From positions 1 through 64,000 of the forward strand of contig NZ_KQ948949.1 of NCBI RefSeq assembly GCF_001514235.1: DNA of 64,000 nt, in the 5' to 3' direction. The position numbers and the translations under genes are program-made. The notes beneath the pieces are model-generated. The model ran no database searches and was not told where the DNA came from. It saw nothing but the letters and a program-made list of their open reading frames with translations. This document shows, in pieces, positions 10,351 through 18,703 of this stretch (positions are counted from its first letter, which is position 1; each line of letters starts with the position of its first letter). This DNA comes from Streptomyces caeruleatus (GTDB lineage: Bacteria > Actinomycetota > Actinomycetes > Streptomycetales > Streptomycetaceae).

Positions 10351-11307
10351 ATGAGCAACTGGAACCCGGGCGGACAGCCGCCCTACGACCCACACCGACA
10401 GCCGCAGTTCCCGCCGCCTCCGGGCCCGTACCCACCTCAGCCCACCCCACCGGCCGACGGCCAACCGCCCCACGGCCCGCACCCGTACGCGCCACATCCC
10501 AACCCGCCGTACCCGTACCCGTACCCGCCGTACCCGGTGCCACCGGCACCCGCGCCGCCCGGCCCCCTGATGCGGCTGTGGCGGCGGATCGGTCCCGTCC
10601 ACACCGCGCGCAGGGTCTTCAAGCCGTCCAGACCGGGCATCGTCGAGGACGCCGCGGTGGCCCGTATGCAGAAGATCCGCACCCTGGTGGGCCTGGCCGC
10701 CGTGGTGTGGATGTCGGTCACCTACAAGATCGCGGACTCCATCGGGGACGTCGTCGACAACCGCACCGACCAGTCCTGGACCAGCGTCCTGCTGCTGTCC
10801 GTGACGTTCCCGCTCGCGGTCGGCATCCTGCTCGCCCTGGTGCCGGACACGGCCCGGCGCGAGCTGCTGCGCCGTTCGGCCAGGTGTTTCGGTGCGATCG
10901 TGGCGCTCCTGGCCGCGGTGTTCGTGTTCCCGGTGATCGTGCTCACCGGCTTCGCCGAGGGTCGTTTCGCGACCGGCCCGGCGATGACCGTCGTCACGGT
11001 CGTCGTCCTCGCGGTCGTCTTCGTGTGGGTGCTGCCCTTCATCGTCTGGGGCGTGGGTCTGGCGCTCACCCATGTCTTCCGCACCGCCGACATCCACGAG
11101 ACGCTGCCGCCGTTGCTGGCCATGACACTGGTGTGGGAGATGGCCCTGGTCGACCTGTTCACCGACGCCTACGCGGGCGTGGAAATAACGGTCCGGATCC
11201 TGCTCGTGCTCGGCGCCCCGCTCTCGGTGACCGCGGTGGGTCTGTGGGAGCTGCGCCGGCTGCGCGTGAACCACGGGCTTTCCGTGCAGGGGCTGCTGAT
11301 GCGCTAG
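10351..11307 (+). CDS. Proline-rich N-terminus membrane protein
   Basis: This 318-residue protein has a cytosolic-looking N-terminal 70 residues dominated by Pro, Tyr, His and Gly (PPYPYPYPPYPVPP), followed by about six hydrophobic segments (approx. 110-130, 147-166, 185-205, 212-235, 250-270, 285-300). GGGGGAAACACAGGG precedes the ATG. Pro/Tyr-rich tails of this kind are common in Streptomyces membrane proteins, where they may mediate protein contacts. It is transcribed divergently from the acyl-CoA operon, across an intergenic region of about 207 bp that holds the TetR-type dyad. I do not recognise a specific function. Confidence 0.75.
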   Translation: MSNWNPGGQPPYDPHRQPQFPPPPGPYPPQPTPPADGQPPHGPHPYAPHPNPPYPYPYPPYPVPPAPAPPGPLMRLWRRIGPVHTARRVFKPSRPGIVEDAAVARMQKIRTLVGLAAVVWMSVTYKIADSIGDVVDNRTDQSWTSVLLLSVTFPLAVGILLALVPDTARRELLRRSARCFGAIVALLAAVFVFPVIVLTGFAEGRFATGPAMTVVTVVVLAVVFVWVLPFIVWGVGLALTHVFRTADIHETLPPLLAMTLVWEMALVDLFTDAYAGVEITVRILLVLGAPLSVTAVGLWELRRLRVNHGLSVQGLLMR

Positions 11308-11326
11308 GCGTCTCGATCACGAGCGC

Positions 11327-11388
11327 TGCCCGCGGGCCGGCCGTTGGCGACGGCCCGTTGCCCGCGGGGCTAGCCGTTGGCGACGGCC
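11327..11388. terminator. Duplicated gene end with hairpin between convergent genes
   Basis: A segment of about 29 bases beginning TGCCCGCGGG and ending GGCGACGGCC occurs twice (11327-11355 and 11359-11388, one indel and one or two substitutions). The second copy contains the stop codon and last codons of the EamA gene; the first is its image beyond the stop. The GGGCCG...CGGCCC arms at 11335-11355 can form a hairpin, so it may terminate both convergent genes. Confidence 0.45.
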
Positions 11389-12356
11389 TTCGGCTTCCCG
11401 CGCCCCACCTGCGTGCGTACCGCCCCCATGCTCGCCGCGATGACCAGGGCGATGGCCAGGGCCTGGGGGGCGGTGAGGGCCTGGTCGAGGATGAGGAAGC
11501 CGGCCGTCGCGGCGACGGCCGGTTCGAGGCTCATCAGGATGGCGAAGGTGGCCGCGGGCAGGCGGCGCAGGGCGAGGAGTTCGAGGGTGTAGGGGAGGAC
11601 CGAGGAGAGGACGGCGACGGCCGCGCCCAGTCCGACGGTCACCGGGTCGAGCAGCTTCGTGCCGGATTCGGCGATGCCCAGGGGCAGGAACAGTACGGCG
11701 CCCACCGCCATGGCGAGTGCCAGCCCGTCGGCCTGAGGGAAGCGTCGGCCCGTGCGGGCGCTGAAGACTATGTAGGCCGCCCACATGGCGCCGGCACCCA
11801 GGGCAAAGGCGACACCTATGGGGTCCAGGCTGTCGAAGCCTCCGCCGCCGAGGAGGAAGACACCGGCGAGGGCGAGTCCGGCCCAGACGACGTTGACCGC
11901 GCGACGGGACGACAGGACGGACAGGGCGAGCGGACCCAGCACCTCCAGGGTGACCGCGGCGCCCAGCGGGATACGGGCGACGGACTGGTAGAAGAGGCCG
12001 TTCATCGCCGCCATGGTGATCCCGAAGACGATCACCGTGCCCCAGTCGGTGCGGGAGTGGCCACGCAGCCGGGGACGGCAGATCAGCAGCAGGACGACCG
12101 CCGCCACCAGCAGCCGCAGCGCCACCACGCCGAGCGCACCGGCCCGCGGCATCAGGCTCACCGCGAGCGCGCCGCCGAACTGCACCGAGATCCCTCCGGC
12201 GAGCACGAGCCCCACCGGCCCGAGGGAGCCCAGGCGGCGCGGGCCGCCGACCGTCGGCTCGGGGACGGCCCGGGCGCGGGTCGGTGCGGGGGTGGCGGGG
12301 GCGTCGGGGGTACTCACGGGCGTTCCAGGGCTCGACTCGGGCGGATGTTCGTTCAC
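11370..12356 (-). CDS. EamA-family (DMT superfamily) transporter
   Basis: This 328-residue protein has ten hydrophobic segments arranged as two five-helix EamA repeats, after a 40-residue Pro/Ala-rich N-terminal tail. Typical segments include GTVIVFGITMAAMNGLFYQSVARIPLGAAV (first repeat, abbreviated here) and LEPAVAATAGFLILDQALT (second repeat), the usual RhtA-like threonine/homoserine efflux signature. Such proteins export amino acids or small metabolites. The GTG at 12356 lacks a clear ribosome site, and TACCCT about 25 bp upstream could be a -10 box; later in-frame GTGs are possible starts. The substrate is not known. Confidence 0.82.
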   Translation of the reverse strand: MNEHPPESSPGTPVSTPDAPATPAPTRARAVPEPTVGGPRRLGSLGPVGLVLAGGISVQFGGALAVSLMPRAGALGVVALRLLVAAVVLLLICRPRLRGHSRTDWGTVIVFGITMAAMNGLFYQSVARIPLGAAVTLEVLGPLALSVLSSRRAVNVVWAGLALAGVFLLGGGGFDSLDPIGVAFALGAGAMWAAYIVFSARTGRRFPQADGLALAMAVGAVLFLPLGIAESGTKLLDPVTVGLGAAVAVLSSVLPYTLELLALRRLPAATFAILMSLEPAVAATAGFLILDQALTAPQALAIALVIAASMGAVRTQVGRGKPKAVANG

Positions 12357-12500
12357 CGTGCTGTACTGCTCAGTTCAGGGTAGTAGACCACGTCAGGTGT
12401 GTGAACCCATTACGCCGCTGTCCCAGAGTGTGGACGGGGAGTGTGGGCGGGGAGTGTGGGCGGGCGGACGCGAACGGCCCCACCCAGCCGGACTGCCGGA

Positions 12501-13634
12501 CTACCGCCGCGCCATGTACAGATCCAGCGCCTTGTGCAGCAGCCGGTTCAACGGGAAGTCCCACTCCCCCAGGTACTCCACCGCCTCGCCCCCCGCCCCC
12601 ACCTTGAACCGCAGCAGGCCCAGCAGATGGTTGGACTCCTCCAGCGTGTCGGTGATGCCCCGGAAGTCGTAGACGGAAGCGCCGAGTTCGTGGGCGTCGG
12701 TCATCATGCGCCACTGCATGGCGTTGTTGGGCTGGACCTCGCGCCTGCGGCCGGTGGAGGCGCCGTAGGAGTACCACACATGTGTGCCGACGGTCAGCAT
12801 CGTGGCGGCGGCGAGGGTGTCGCCGTCGTGGTGGGCGAGGTAGAGCCGCATGCGGTCGGGGTGTTCGGCGGTGAGCGCGTCCCACATGCGCTGGAAGTAG
12901 GGCAGCGGGCGCGGGATGAAACGGTCCCGCTCGGCGGTCTCGACGTAGAGGTCGTAGAAGACGGGCAGATCCTCGTAGCCGCCCCGCACGACCTTCACGC
13001 CCGCCTTGTCGGCCTTCTTGATGTTGCGCCGCCACTGCTGGTTGAGGCCGCGCTGGACGTCGTCCAACGAGCGCCCGGCGAAGGGCACTTGGCAGACGTA
13101 CCGCGGCTGCCCGGCGGCGAAGCCCTCCTCGCTCCCCGGCTCGGCCTGCCGCCAGCCCGCCCGCCGCAGCCCTTCGGCGATGTCGAGGGCACGCTGGTCG
13201 CGGGAGGTCGGCTCGGCGTCGCGCAGTCGCCGGGCGGCCGGGTCGGCGATGGCGGCCTTCACCGCCTCGCTGCTCCAGCGGCGTACGACGACGGGCGGGC
13301 CCATCTTCACCGAGAAGGCGCCCCTGCCCTTGAGATACGCGAGCATCGGCGCGAGCCACCGCTCGGCGAGGTCGGGCGCGTGCCAGTCGATCAGCGGCCC
13401 CTCCGGCAGATACGCCAGGTACTTCCTCAGCTTCGGCAGCGGCCGCATGAGCACGAGCCCGGCCCCGGCCGGCCGCCCCTCCTCGTCGAACCAGCCCAGG
13501 CTCTCCGGCGTCCAGTCCGGCTTCACCTCGCCCCAGGAGGGCATCTGCATATGGCTGGCGGACGGACGGGCCGCGACGAAGGCAAGGTGCTGGTCGCGGG
13601 TGAGGAGCTGGACGCGGAGGGGCGGTCGGGTCAC
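12501..13634 (-). CDS. FemAB-family peptidoglycan bridge aminoacyltransferase
   Basis: This 377-residue protein is of FemX/FemAB type (two GNAT-like subdomains). Recognisable are QMPSWGEVKPDWTPESLGW near residue 30, the substrate-binding GLNQQWRRNIKKADKAGV near 195, AERDRFIPRPLPYFQ near 235 and QWRMMTDAHELGASVYDFRG near 300. Family members add amino acids (glycine in Streptomyces) from aminoacyl-tRNA to lipid II or related acceptors. The GTG start has AAGGAGC 8 bp upstream. No tRNA-dependent partner is adjacent. A role in the peptidoglycan cross-bridge is the default, but Streptomyces has several paralogues and this one could modify another acceptor. Confidence 0.85.
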   Translation of the reverse strand: MTRPPLRVQLLTRDQHLAFVAARPSASHMQMPSWGEVKPDWTPESLGWFDEEGRPAGAGLVLMRPLPKLRKYLAYLPEGPLIDWHAPDLAERWLAPMLAYLKGRGAFSVKMGPPVVVRRWSSEAVKAAIADPAARRLRDAEPTSRDQRALDIAEGLRRAGWRQAEPGSEEGFAAGQPRYVCQVPFAGRSLDDVQRGLNQQWRRNIKKADKAGVKVVRGGYEDLPVFYDLYVETAERDRFIPRPLPYFQRMWDALTAEHPDRMRLYLAHHDGDTLAAATMLTVGTHVWYSYGASTGRRREVQPNNAMQWRMMTDAHELGASVYDFRGITDTLEESNHLLGLLRFKVGAGGEAVEYLGEWDFPLNRLLHKALDLYMARR

Positions 13635-13732
13635 GGGCGGGGCTCCTTGCGGACGGTCGATCGAGCCGGATCAAGCCGACTCGGGCCGGACCAAGCTGGA
13701 CCGGACGGGATCAGACCAGCCTACGAAGCCAC

Positions 13733-14305
13733 TCAGCGGCCGAAGTGGACCGGAATGTACTGGTCGTAGAGCCTCACTCCGGTGGCCGTGAAGTCGGCCC
13801 GGGTGACGATCGCGCAGCGCACGTTCACATCGCACACGACGCCGTCGGCGATCTCGGGCCTGAGGTTGAGCGTCGTACGGAACGAGCCGCCCTCCTCGTA
13901 CGGGATCGTGACCCCGGGGGTGCCCGTGCCGGTGTCGGTGATGCGGCGGGACGAGCCGTCCGTCGCCTCCCGGCCGCCGAGGCACGGAGTGGGCACCTGG
14001 GTGTACGTGGCGGGGTCGCCCACGCGGACGCTGTCGGGGATCACGCAGAAGGCCAGGAAGATGCCCTGCGCGCGGTTGTATCCGGTGCCCTTGACGTACG
14101 CCGTGCCGCCCTGCGCGGGCAGGACAGCCGGGGCGGCGGCCAGCTTCAGCCGGAAGGTGTCACCGTCGGCCGTGGTGACGGTGCGGTGGGCGTGCCCGAC
14201 GAACGGCGAGGCGGTCGCGGTGCCGGCCAGGGGGAGCAGCGCGGCGAGACCGGCGGCCGTGGTCGCGAGGGCTCCGCGCAGCAGGCGTGAGGTGGGGGGT
14301 TTCAT
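13733..14305 (-). CDS. Secreted Ig-like (neocarzinostatin-fold-like) protein
   Basis: This 190-residue protein begins with a Sec signal peptide (RR near residue 7, hydrophobic core ALATTAAGLAALLPL, cleavage expected after TATAS about residue 33). The mature part is all-beta in character, with a disulphide-capable pair in VVCDVNVRCAIVTRADFTATG, a pattern seen in secreted actinobacterial proteins with neocarzinostatin-like folds. A second cysteine pair may be C107/C128 region. It stands alone downstream of a region with two palindromes. The function is unknown; binding of a small ligand or a surface role is possible. Confidence 0.7.
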   Translation of the reverse strand: MKPPTSRLLRGALATTAAGLAALLPLAGTATASPFVGHAHRTVTTADGDTFRLKLAAAPAVLPAQGGTAYVKGTGYNRAQGIFLAFCVIPDSVRVGDPATYTQVPTPCLGGREATDGSSRRITDTGTGTPGVTIPYEEGGSFRTTLNLRPEIADGVVCDVNVRCAIVTRADFTATGVRLYDQYIPVHFGR

Positions 14306-14367
14306 GGACGTGGTACGTCCTTTCCTCTAGGGGCCGCCCCCTCATGGGCCGCACCCCTGTGAAGTAC

Positions 14368-14403
14368 TTGATCGATCAATTACGTAGAGCACGACTGATC
14401 AGT
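14368..14403. promoter_or_regulatory. Two palindromes upstream of the secreted Ig-like gene
   Basis: TTGATCGATCAA (14368-14379) and ACTGATCAGT (14394-14403) are both perfect palindromes, sharing the TGATC core and spaced about 24 bp centre to centre, 63-98 bp upstream of the ATG at 14305. They lie in an A/T-richer stretch suited to a promoter. A regulator site is plausible; none is identified nearby. Confidence 0.4.
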
Positions 14404-14425
14404 AGGCAATGCGGGACCGAACCCT

Positions 14426-17344
14426 TCACGCTTCGCTCACCACATCGCCACCGCCGTCCAGCGCGTCCGCCAGGACCTCCGCGAGATGCCGCCCCCGCAC
14501 CCCAGCCAGCTGTTCCAGCTGTGTCCGGCACGAGAACCCGTCCGCCAGCACCACGGCCCCCTCCCGCGCCGCCCGCACGCCCGGCAGCAACTGCTCCTCC
14601 GCGCAACGCACCGACACCTCGAAGTGCCCCTTCTCGAAGCCGAAGTTGCCCGCGAGACCGCAGCAGCCGCCGCTCAGCTCCCCGGCGAGACCCGCCGCGT
14701 CGCGCAGACGGCGATCGGGTGCGTCGCCCAGGACCGCGTGCTGATGGCAGTGGGTCTGGCCGGCCACAGGCCGTTCGACGCGCGGCGGCGTCCAGTCGGG
14801 AGCGAGCCGCTCCAGGGCCTCCGCGAAGGTCAGGACACGGTCGGCCAGCCGGCGGGCCCGCGGATCGTCGTGCAGCAGCTCCGGCAGGTCCGAGCGGAGA
14901 GCCGCCGCGCAGCTGGGCTCCAGGACGACGACCGGCGCGGGGCCCTCCAGCACCGGCTCCATCAGGTCGAGCGTGCGGCGCAGCACCGCGCGGGCGCGGT
15001 CGAGCTGCCCCGTGGAGACGTACGTCAGCCCGCAGCAGACCCGCCCCCGCCCCCGGAGCAGCGAGACCGGGTCCATCGCCACCGCCACGCCCCCGTCGGC
15101 TCCCCCCTCCCCCGAGGGCGTCCTCATACGCACCGTCGGCGGCAACGCCACCCGCAGCCCGGCCGCCTCCAGCACACGTACGGCCGCCTGCCCCACGGAC
15201 GGCGAGAGGTGCTCGGTGAAGGTGTCCGGCCACAGAATGACCAGCTCACCGCCCCCGCCCAGGCCCTCTCCGGCGGCCGCCGCCGTCCCGCGCCGCCGCT
15301 CCCACCACCGGCTGAACGTCCGTGTCGCCAGCCGCGGAATCTCCCGCTCCGGCGCGATGCCACCGAGCCGTTTCGCCACCCACGCCAACGGCCCTACGCC
15401 GGCCAAGGCATTGACCAGCGACGCGGTACGCGTGCGTGCCACCAGGCGCAGCCACTGCGGCAGCCGCCCCATGCTGTGGTGCGCGGCCGGGCGGCGCCGC
15501 CCCTCGTAGTGGTGGTGCAGGAACTCCGCCTTGTACGTGGCCATGTCGACCTCGACCGGACAGTCGGACCGGCAGCCCTTGCAGGCCAGGCACAGATCCA
15601 GCGCGTCCCGCACCTCCGTCGAACGCCACCCGTCGGTCACCAGTTCCCCGGCGAGCATCTCGTGCAACAGCCGGGCACGCCCGCGCGTGGAGTGCTCCTC
15701 GTCGCCGGTGGCCCGGAAGGACGGGCACATGACGGCGGAGCCGGTCGCCGACGTCGTACGGCATTTGGCGACCCCGACGCAGCGCCGTACGGCCGCCGAG
15801 AAGTCGCCGCCGTCGGCCGGGTACCCGAAGGCGACGTCGACCGGCTTCCGGGGCAGCACGGAGAAGCGGAGGTTGGAGTCGAGGGGCGCCGGGCGCACCA
15901 GCATGCCCGGGTTGAGCAGGTCGTCGGGATCCCACACCCCCTTGGCCCGCTCGAAGAGGCCGACCATCTCCTCCCCGTACATCCTCGGGAGCAGCTCGGC
16001 CCGCGCCTGCCCGTCCCCGTGCTCCCCGGACAGCGAGCCCCCGTGTGCCACGACGACCTCGGCGAGCTCCTCCGAGAACCGCCGGAAGCGGCCGACGCCC
16101 GCCTCCGTGAGCAGGTCGAAGTCGATGCGGACGTGGATGCAGCCGTCGCCGAAGTGCCCGTACGGCGTCCCGCGCAGCCCGTGGGCGGTCAGCAGCGCGC
16201 GGAAGTCCCGCAGGTAGGCCCCGAGCCGCGCCGGCGGCACCGCGCAGTCCTCCCAGCCGGGCCAGGCCTCGCTCCCGTCGGGCATCCGGGTCGCCGTACC
16301 GCTCGCGTCCTCCCTGATGCGCCACAGGGCCCGCTGCCCGGCGGGATCGGTGACGACGAGGGCGTCGACGACATCGGCGCCCCGCACGATCGCCTCCGCA
16401 CGCGCGCGTGCCTCCCCCTCCGACTCCCCGCCCGTCTCGACGAACAGCCAGGCACCGCCGGCCGGCAGCGCGGCCGGGTCGGGCACCAGGTCGGCCGCCA
16501 TGCCCTCCACCGTGAGCGGCCCGTACGGCAGCAGCCCGGCGGCCGCCTCCGCCGCCGCGCTCTCGTCGGGGTACGCCAGCACGGCGAGCGCACGCGCGCG
16601 TGGCGCCTCCACCAGCCGTACGACCGCCTCGGTGAGGATTCCGAGGGTGCCCTCGCTCCCGCAGAAGGACCGGGCGACATCGGCGCCCTTCTCGGGCAGC
16701 AGCGCGTCGAGCGCGTATCCGGAGATACGGCGGGGCAGCTCGGGGAAGCCGGTCCGCAGCCGGGCCAGGTCCCCCTCCACCAGCTCCCGCAGCCCCTGAG
16801 GCGCACCGGCCCACTCCTGCCCGAGCCGCAGCCGCGCCCCCCGCGCGGTGATCACGTCCAGCCCCCGCACACTGTCCGCGGTCGTCCCCCACGCCACCGA
16901 GTGCGAGCCGCACGAGTTGTTGCCGATCATTCCGCCGAGCGTGCAGCGGCTGTGGGTGGAGGGGTCGGGCCCGAAGCGGAGCCCGTGCGGGGCGGCGGCG
17001 TCCTGGAGACGGTCGAGGACGAGGCCGGGCTGGACGACGGCGGTACGGGTCGCGGGGTCCAGCGACACGAGCTTGTTCATGTGCCGCGTGAAGTCCAGGA
17101 CGACGCCCGTGCCGGTGGCCTGTCCCGCGATCGAGGTGCCGCCGCCACGGGCCACGACCGGCACCATGTGGTCGCGACACACCTCCAGTACGGCGGCGAC
17201 GTCGTCGGCGTCATGTGGTGCGACCACACCGAGTGGGACACGCCGGTAGTTGGAGGCGTCCATGGTGACCAGTGCCCGGGCGGTGACGTCGAACCGGACC
17301 TCACCCTGGACGGCGGTACGCAGCGCGGCTTCGAGATCCCTCAT
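14426..17344 (-). CDS. FAD-linked oxidase fused to Fe-S/CCG-domain reductase (D-lactate dehydrogenase-like)
   Basis: This protein of 972 residues combines an N-terminal FAD-binding (VAO/GlcD-type) oxidase (RGGGTSIAGQATG near 65, GGMIGNNSCGSHS near 120, GHFGDGCIHVRIDFD near 400), a central Fe-S module with CLACKGCRSDCPVEVDM (near 615) and a C-terminal cysteine-rich CCG region (near 780-920). Such fusions oxidise D-lactate, glycolate or related 2-hydroxy acids and pass electrons to the respiratory chain at the membrane. The start at ATG 17344 begins the conserved MRDLEAALRTAV; an ATG at 17374 adds 10 residues and abuts a dispersed repeat. It is divergent from serC. The exact hydroxy-acid substrate is unknown. 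Confidence 0.85.
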   Translation of the reverse strand: MRDLEAALRTAVQGEVRFDVTARALVTMDASNYRRVPLGVVAPHDADDVAAVLEVCRDHMVPVVARGGGTSIAGQATGTGVVLDFTRHMNKLVSLDPATRTAVVQPGLVLDRLQDAAAPHGLRFGPDPSTHSRCTLGGMIGNNSCGSHSVAWGTTADSVRGLDVITARGARLRLGQEWAGAPQGLRELVEGDLARLRTGFPELPRRISGYALDALLPEKGADVARSFCGSEGTLGILTEAVVRLVEAPRARALAVLAYPDESAAAEAAAGLLPYGPLTVEGMAADLVPDPAALPAGGAWLFVETGGESEGEARARAEAIVRGADVVDALVVTDPAGQRALWRIREDASGTATRMPDGSEAWPGWEDCAVPPARLGAYLRDFRALLTAHGLRGTPYGHFGDGCIHVRIDFDLLTEAGVGRFRRFSEELAEVVVAHGGSLSGEHGDGQARAELLPRMYGEEMVGLFERAKGVWDPDDLLNPGMLVRPAPLDSNLRFSVLPRKPVDVAFGYPADGGDFSAAVRRCVGVAKCRTTSATGSAVMCPSFRATGDEEHSTRGRARLLHEMLAGELVTDGWRSTEVRDALDLCLACKGCRSDCPVEVDMATYKAEFLHHHYEGRRRPAAHHSMGRLPQWLRLVARTRTASLVNALAGVGPLAWVAKRLGGIAPEREIPRLATRTFSRWWERRRGTAAAAGEGLGGGGELVILWPDTFTEHLSPSVGQAAVRVLEAAGLRVALPPTVRMRTPSGEGGADGGVAVAMDPVSLLRGRGRVCCGLTYVSTGQLDRARAVLRRTLDLMEPVLEGPAPVVVLEPSCAAALRSDLPELLHDDPRARRLADRVLTFAEALERLAPDWTPPRVERPVAGQTHCHQHAVLGDAPDRRLRDAAGLAGELSGGCCGLAGNFGFEKGHFEVSVRCAEEQLLPGVRAAREGAVVLADGFSCRTQLEQLAGVRGRHLAEVLADALDGGGDVVSEA

Positions 17345-17377
17345 CCCTCCAGCAAACCAGCCGACGTCCGCCATTCC

Positions 17378-17445
17378 AGCCCGTCCGGCGTTTGAGGACG
17401 AGGCCGTTCAGGCCGAAGCGGGGCTCTGGGGGCGGCGGCCCCCAG
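17378..17445. repeat. Streptomyces CCGTCCGGCG-type intergenic repeat with hairpin
   Basis: The stretch begins CAGCCCGTCCGGCGTTTGAG and ends in the hairpin CTGGGGG-CGGCGG-CCCCCAG (17426-17445). I recognise it as a common Streptomyces intergenic repeat usually found after genes. Here it sits in a divergent promoter region, just upstream of the FAD oxidase start and about 80 bp before serC. Confidence 0.65.
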
Positions 17446-17488
17446 CTCCGACGCCAGCCGAAACGCCGTCTCACCCGACGGACGAGGT

Positions 17489-17518
17489 TTCACCGAGGTT
17501 TCCCGAAACAGCTACGCT
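17489..17518 (+). promoter_or_regulatory. Predicted serC promoter, leaderless type
   Basis: TTCACC (17489-17494) and TACGCT (17513-17518) are separated by 18 bp. The -10-like hexamer ends only 6 bp before the GTG of serC, and there is no ribosome site in between, so the transcript would start at or next to the start codon. Prediction by eye. Confidence 0.5.
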
Positions 17519-17524
17519 CCCCCC

Positions 17525-18643
17525 GTGGCTGAGATCCAGATTCCCGCTGACATCAAGCCCGCCGACGGACGTTTCGGCGCGGGCCCCTCCAAGGTGCGGA
17601 CGGAAGCGCTGGACGCGCTGGCCGCGACCGGAGCCTCCCTCCTCGGTACCTCCCACCGCCAGGCCCCGGTCAAGAACCTGGTCGGCCAGGTGCGCGAGGG
17701 CATCCGCGAGCTGTTCCAGCTCCCCGAGGGCTACGAGGTCATCCTCGGCAACGGCGGCTCGACGGCGTTCTGGGACGTCGCGACGCACGGCCTGATCGAG
17801 AACAAGTCGCAGCACCTGAACTTCGGCGAGTTCAGCTCGAAGTTCGCGAAGGCCGCCAAGCTGGCCCCCTGGCTGGCCGAGCCCACCGTCATCGCCAGCG
17901 ACCCCGGCACCCACCCGGAGCCGCAGGCCGAGGCGGGCGTCGACGTCTACGCCTTCACGCACAACGAGACCTCGACCGGTGTCGCGATGCCGATCAAGCG
18001 TGTGGCGGGCGCGGACGAGGGCTCCCTGGTCCTGGTCGACGCGACGTCGGGCGCCGGCGGCCTCCCGGTCGACGTCTCCGAGACCGACGTGTACTACTTC
18101 GCCCCGCAGAAGTCCTTCGCCTCCGACGGCGGCCTGTGGATCGGCGTCTTCTCCCCGGCCGCGATCGAGCGCGCCGAGCGCGTCCACGCGTCCGGCCGCC
18201 ACGTCCCGGAGTTCTTCTCGCTCCCGACGGCGATCGACAACTCCCGCAAGAACCAGACGTACAACACCCCGGCCCTCTCCACCCTCTTCCTGCTGAACCA
18301 GCAGCTGGAGTGGATCAACGGCCAGGGCGGCCTGGACTGGGCGGTCCGCCGCACGGCCACCTCCGCCCGCACGCTGTACGGCTGGGCCGAGGACATCAAG
18401 TACGCCAGCCCGTTCGTCACGGACCCGGCCAAGCGCTCCCAGGTCATCGGCACGATCGACTTCTCGGACGAGATCGACGCCGCCGCCGTCGCCAAGACCC
18501 TCCGCGCCAACGGCATCGTCGACACCGAGCCCTACCGCAAGCTCGGCCGCAACCAGCTCCGCGTCGCGATGTTCCCGGCGATCGACCCGGCGGACATCGA
18601 GGCGCTGACGAAGTGCATCGACTACGTCATCGAGAAGCTGTAG
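17525..18643 (+). CDS. serC: Phosphoserine aminotransferase
   Basis: SerC transfers the amino group of glutamate to 3-phosphohydroxypyruvate, the second step of serine synthesis, and uses PLP. The 372-residue sequence is actinobacterial SerC type: RFGAGPSKVR at residue 16, LLGTSHRQAPVK near 40, GNGGSTAFWD near 75, and the PLP lysine K196 in YYFAPQKSFAS. The GTG start lacks a ribosome site and follows a -10-like TACGCT by 6 bp, so leaderless translation is likely. A strong hairpin terminator follows the stop. The flanking genes are not serine-related. Confidence 0.95.
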   Translation: MAEIQIPADIKPADGRFGAGPSKVRTEALDALAATGASLLGTSHRQAPVKNLVGQVREGIRELFQLPEGYEVILGNGGSTAFWDVATHGLIENKSQHLNFGEFSSKFAKAAKLAPWLAEPTVIASDPGTHPEPQAEAGVDVYAFTHNETSTGVAMPIKRVAGADEGSLVLVDATSGAGGLPVDVSETDVYYFAPQKSFASDGGLWIGVFSPAAIERAERVHASGRHVPEFFSLPTAIDNSRKNQTYNTPALSTLFLLNQQLEWINGQGGLDWAVRRTATSARTLYGWAEDIKYASPFVTDPAKRSQVIGTIDFSDEIDAAAVAKTLRANGIVDTEPYRKLGRNQLRVAMFPAIDPADIEALTKCIDYVIEKL

Positions 18644-18664
18644 TCGTTCTCTCGTACGACACGC

Positions 18665-18696
18665 GAAGGGCGCCCGGCGAACACCGGGCGCCCTTC
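18665..18696. terminator. Strong hairpin terminator after serC
   Basis: GAAGGGCGCCCGG (18665-18677) and its exact complement (18684-18696) form a 13-bp stem with loop CGAACA. It lies between the convergent serC and serine hydrolase genes and could serve both. A U-tract is absent, as is normal for high-GC terminators. Confidence 0.8.
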
Positions 18697-18703
18697 GTCG
18701 TAC

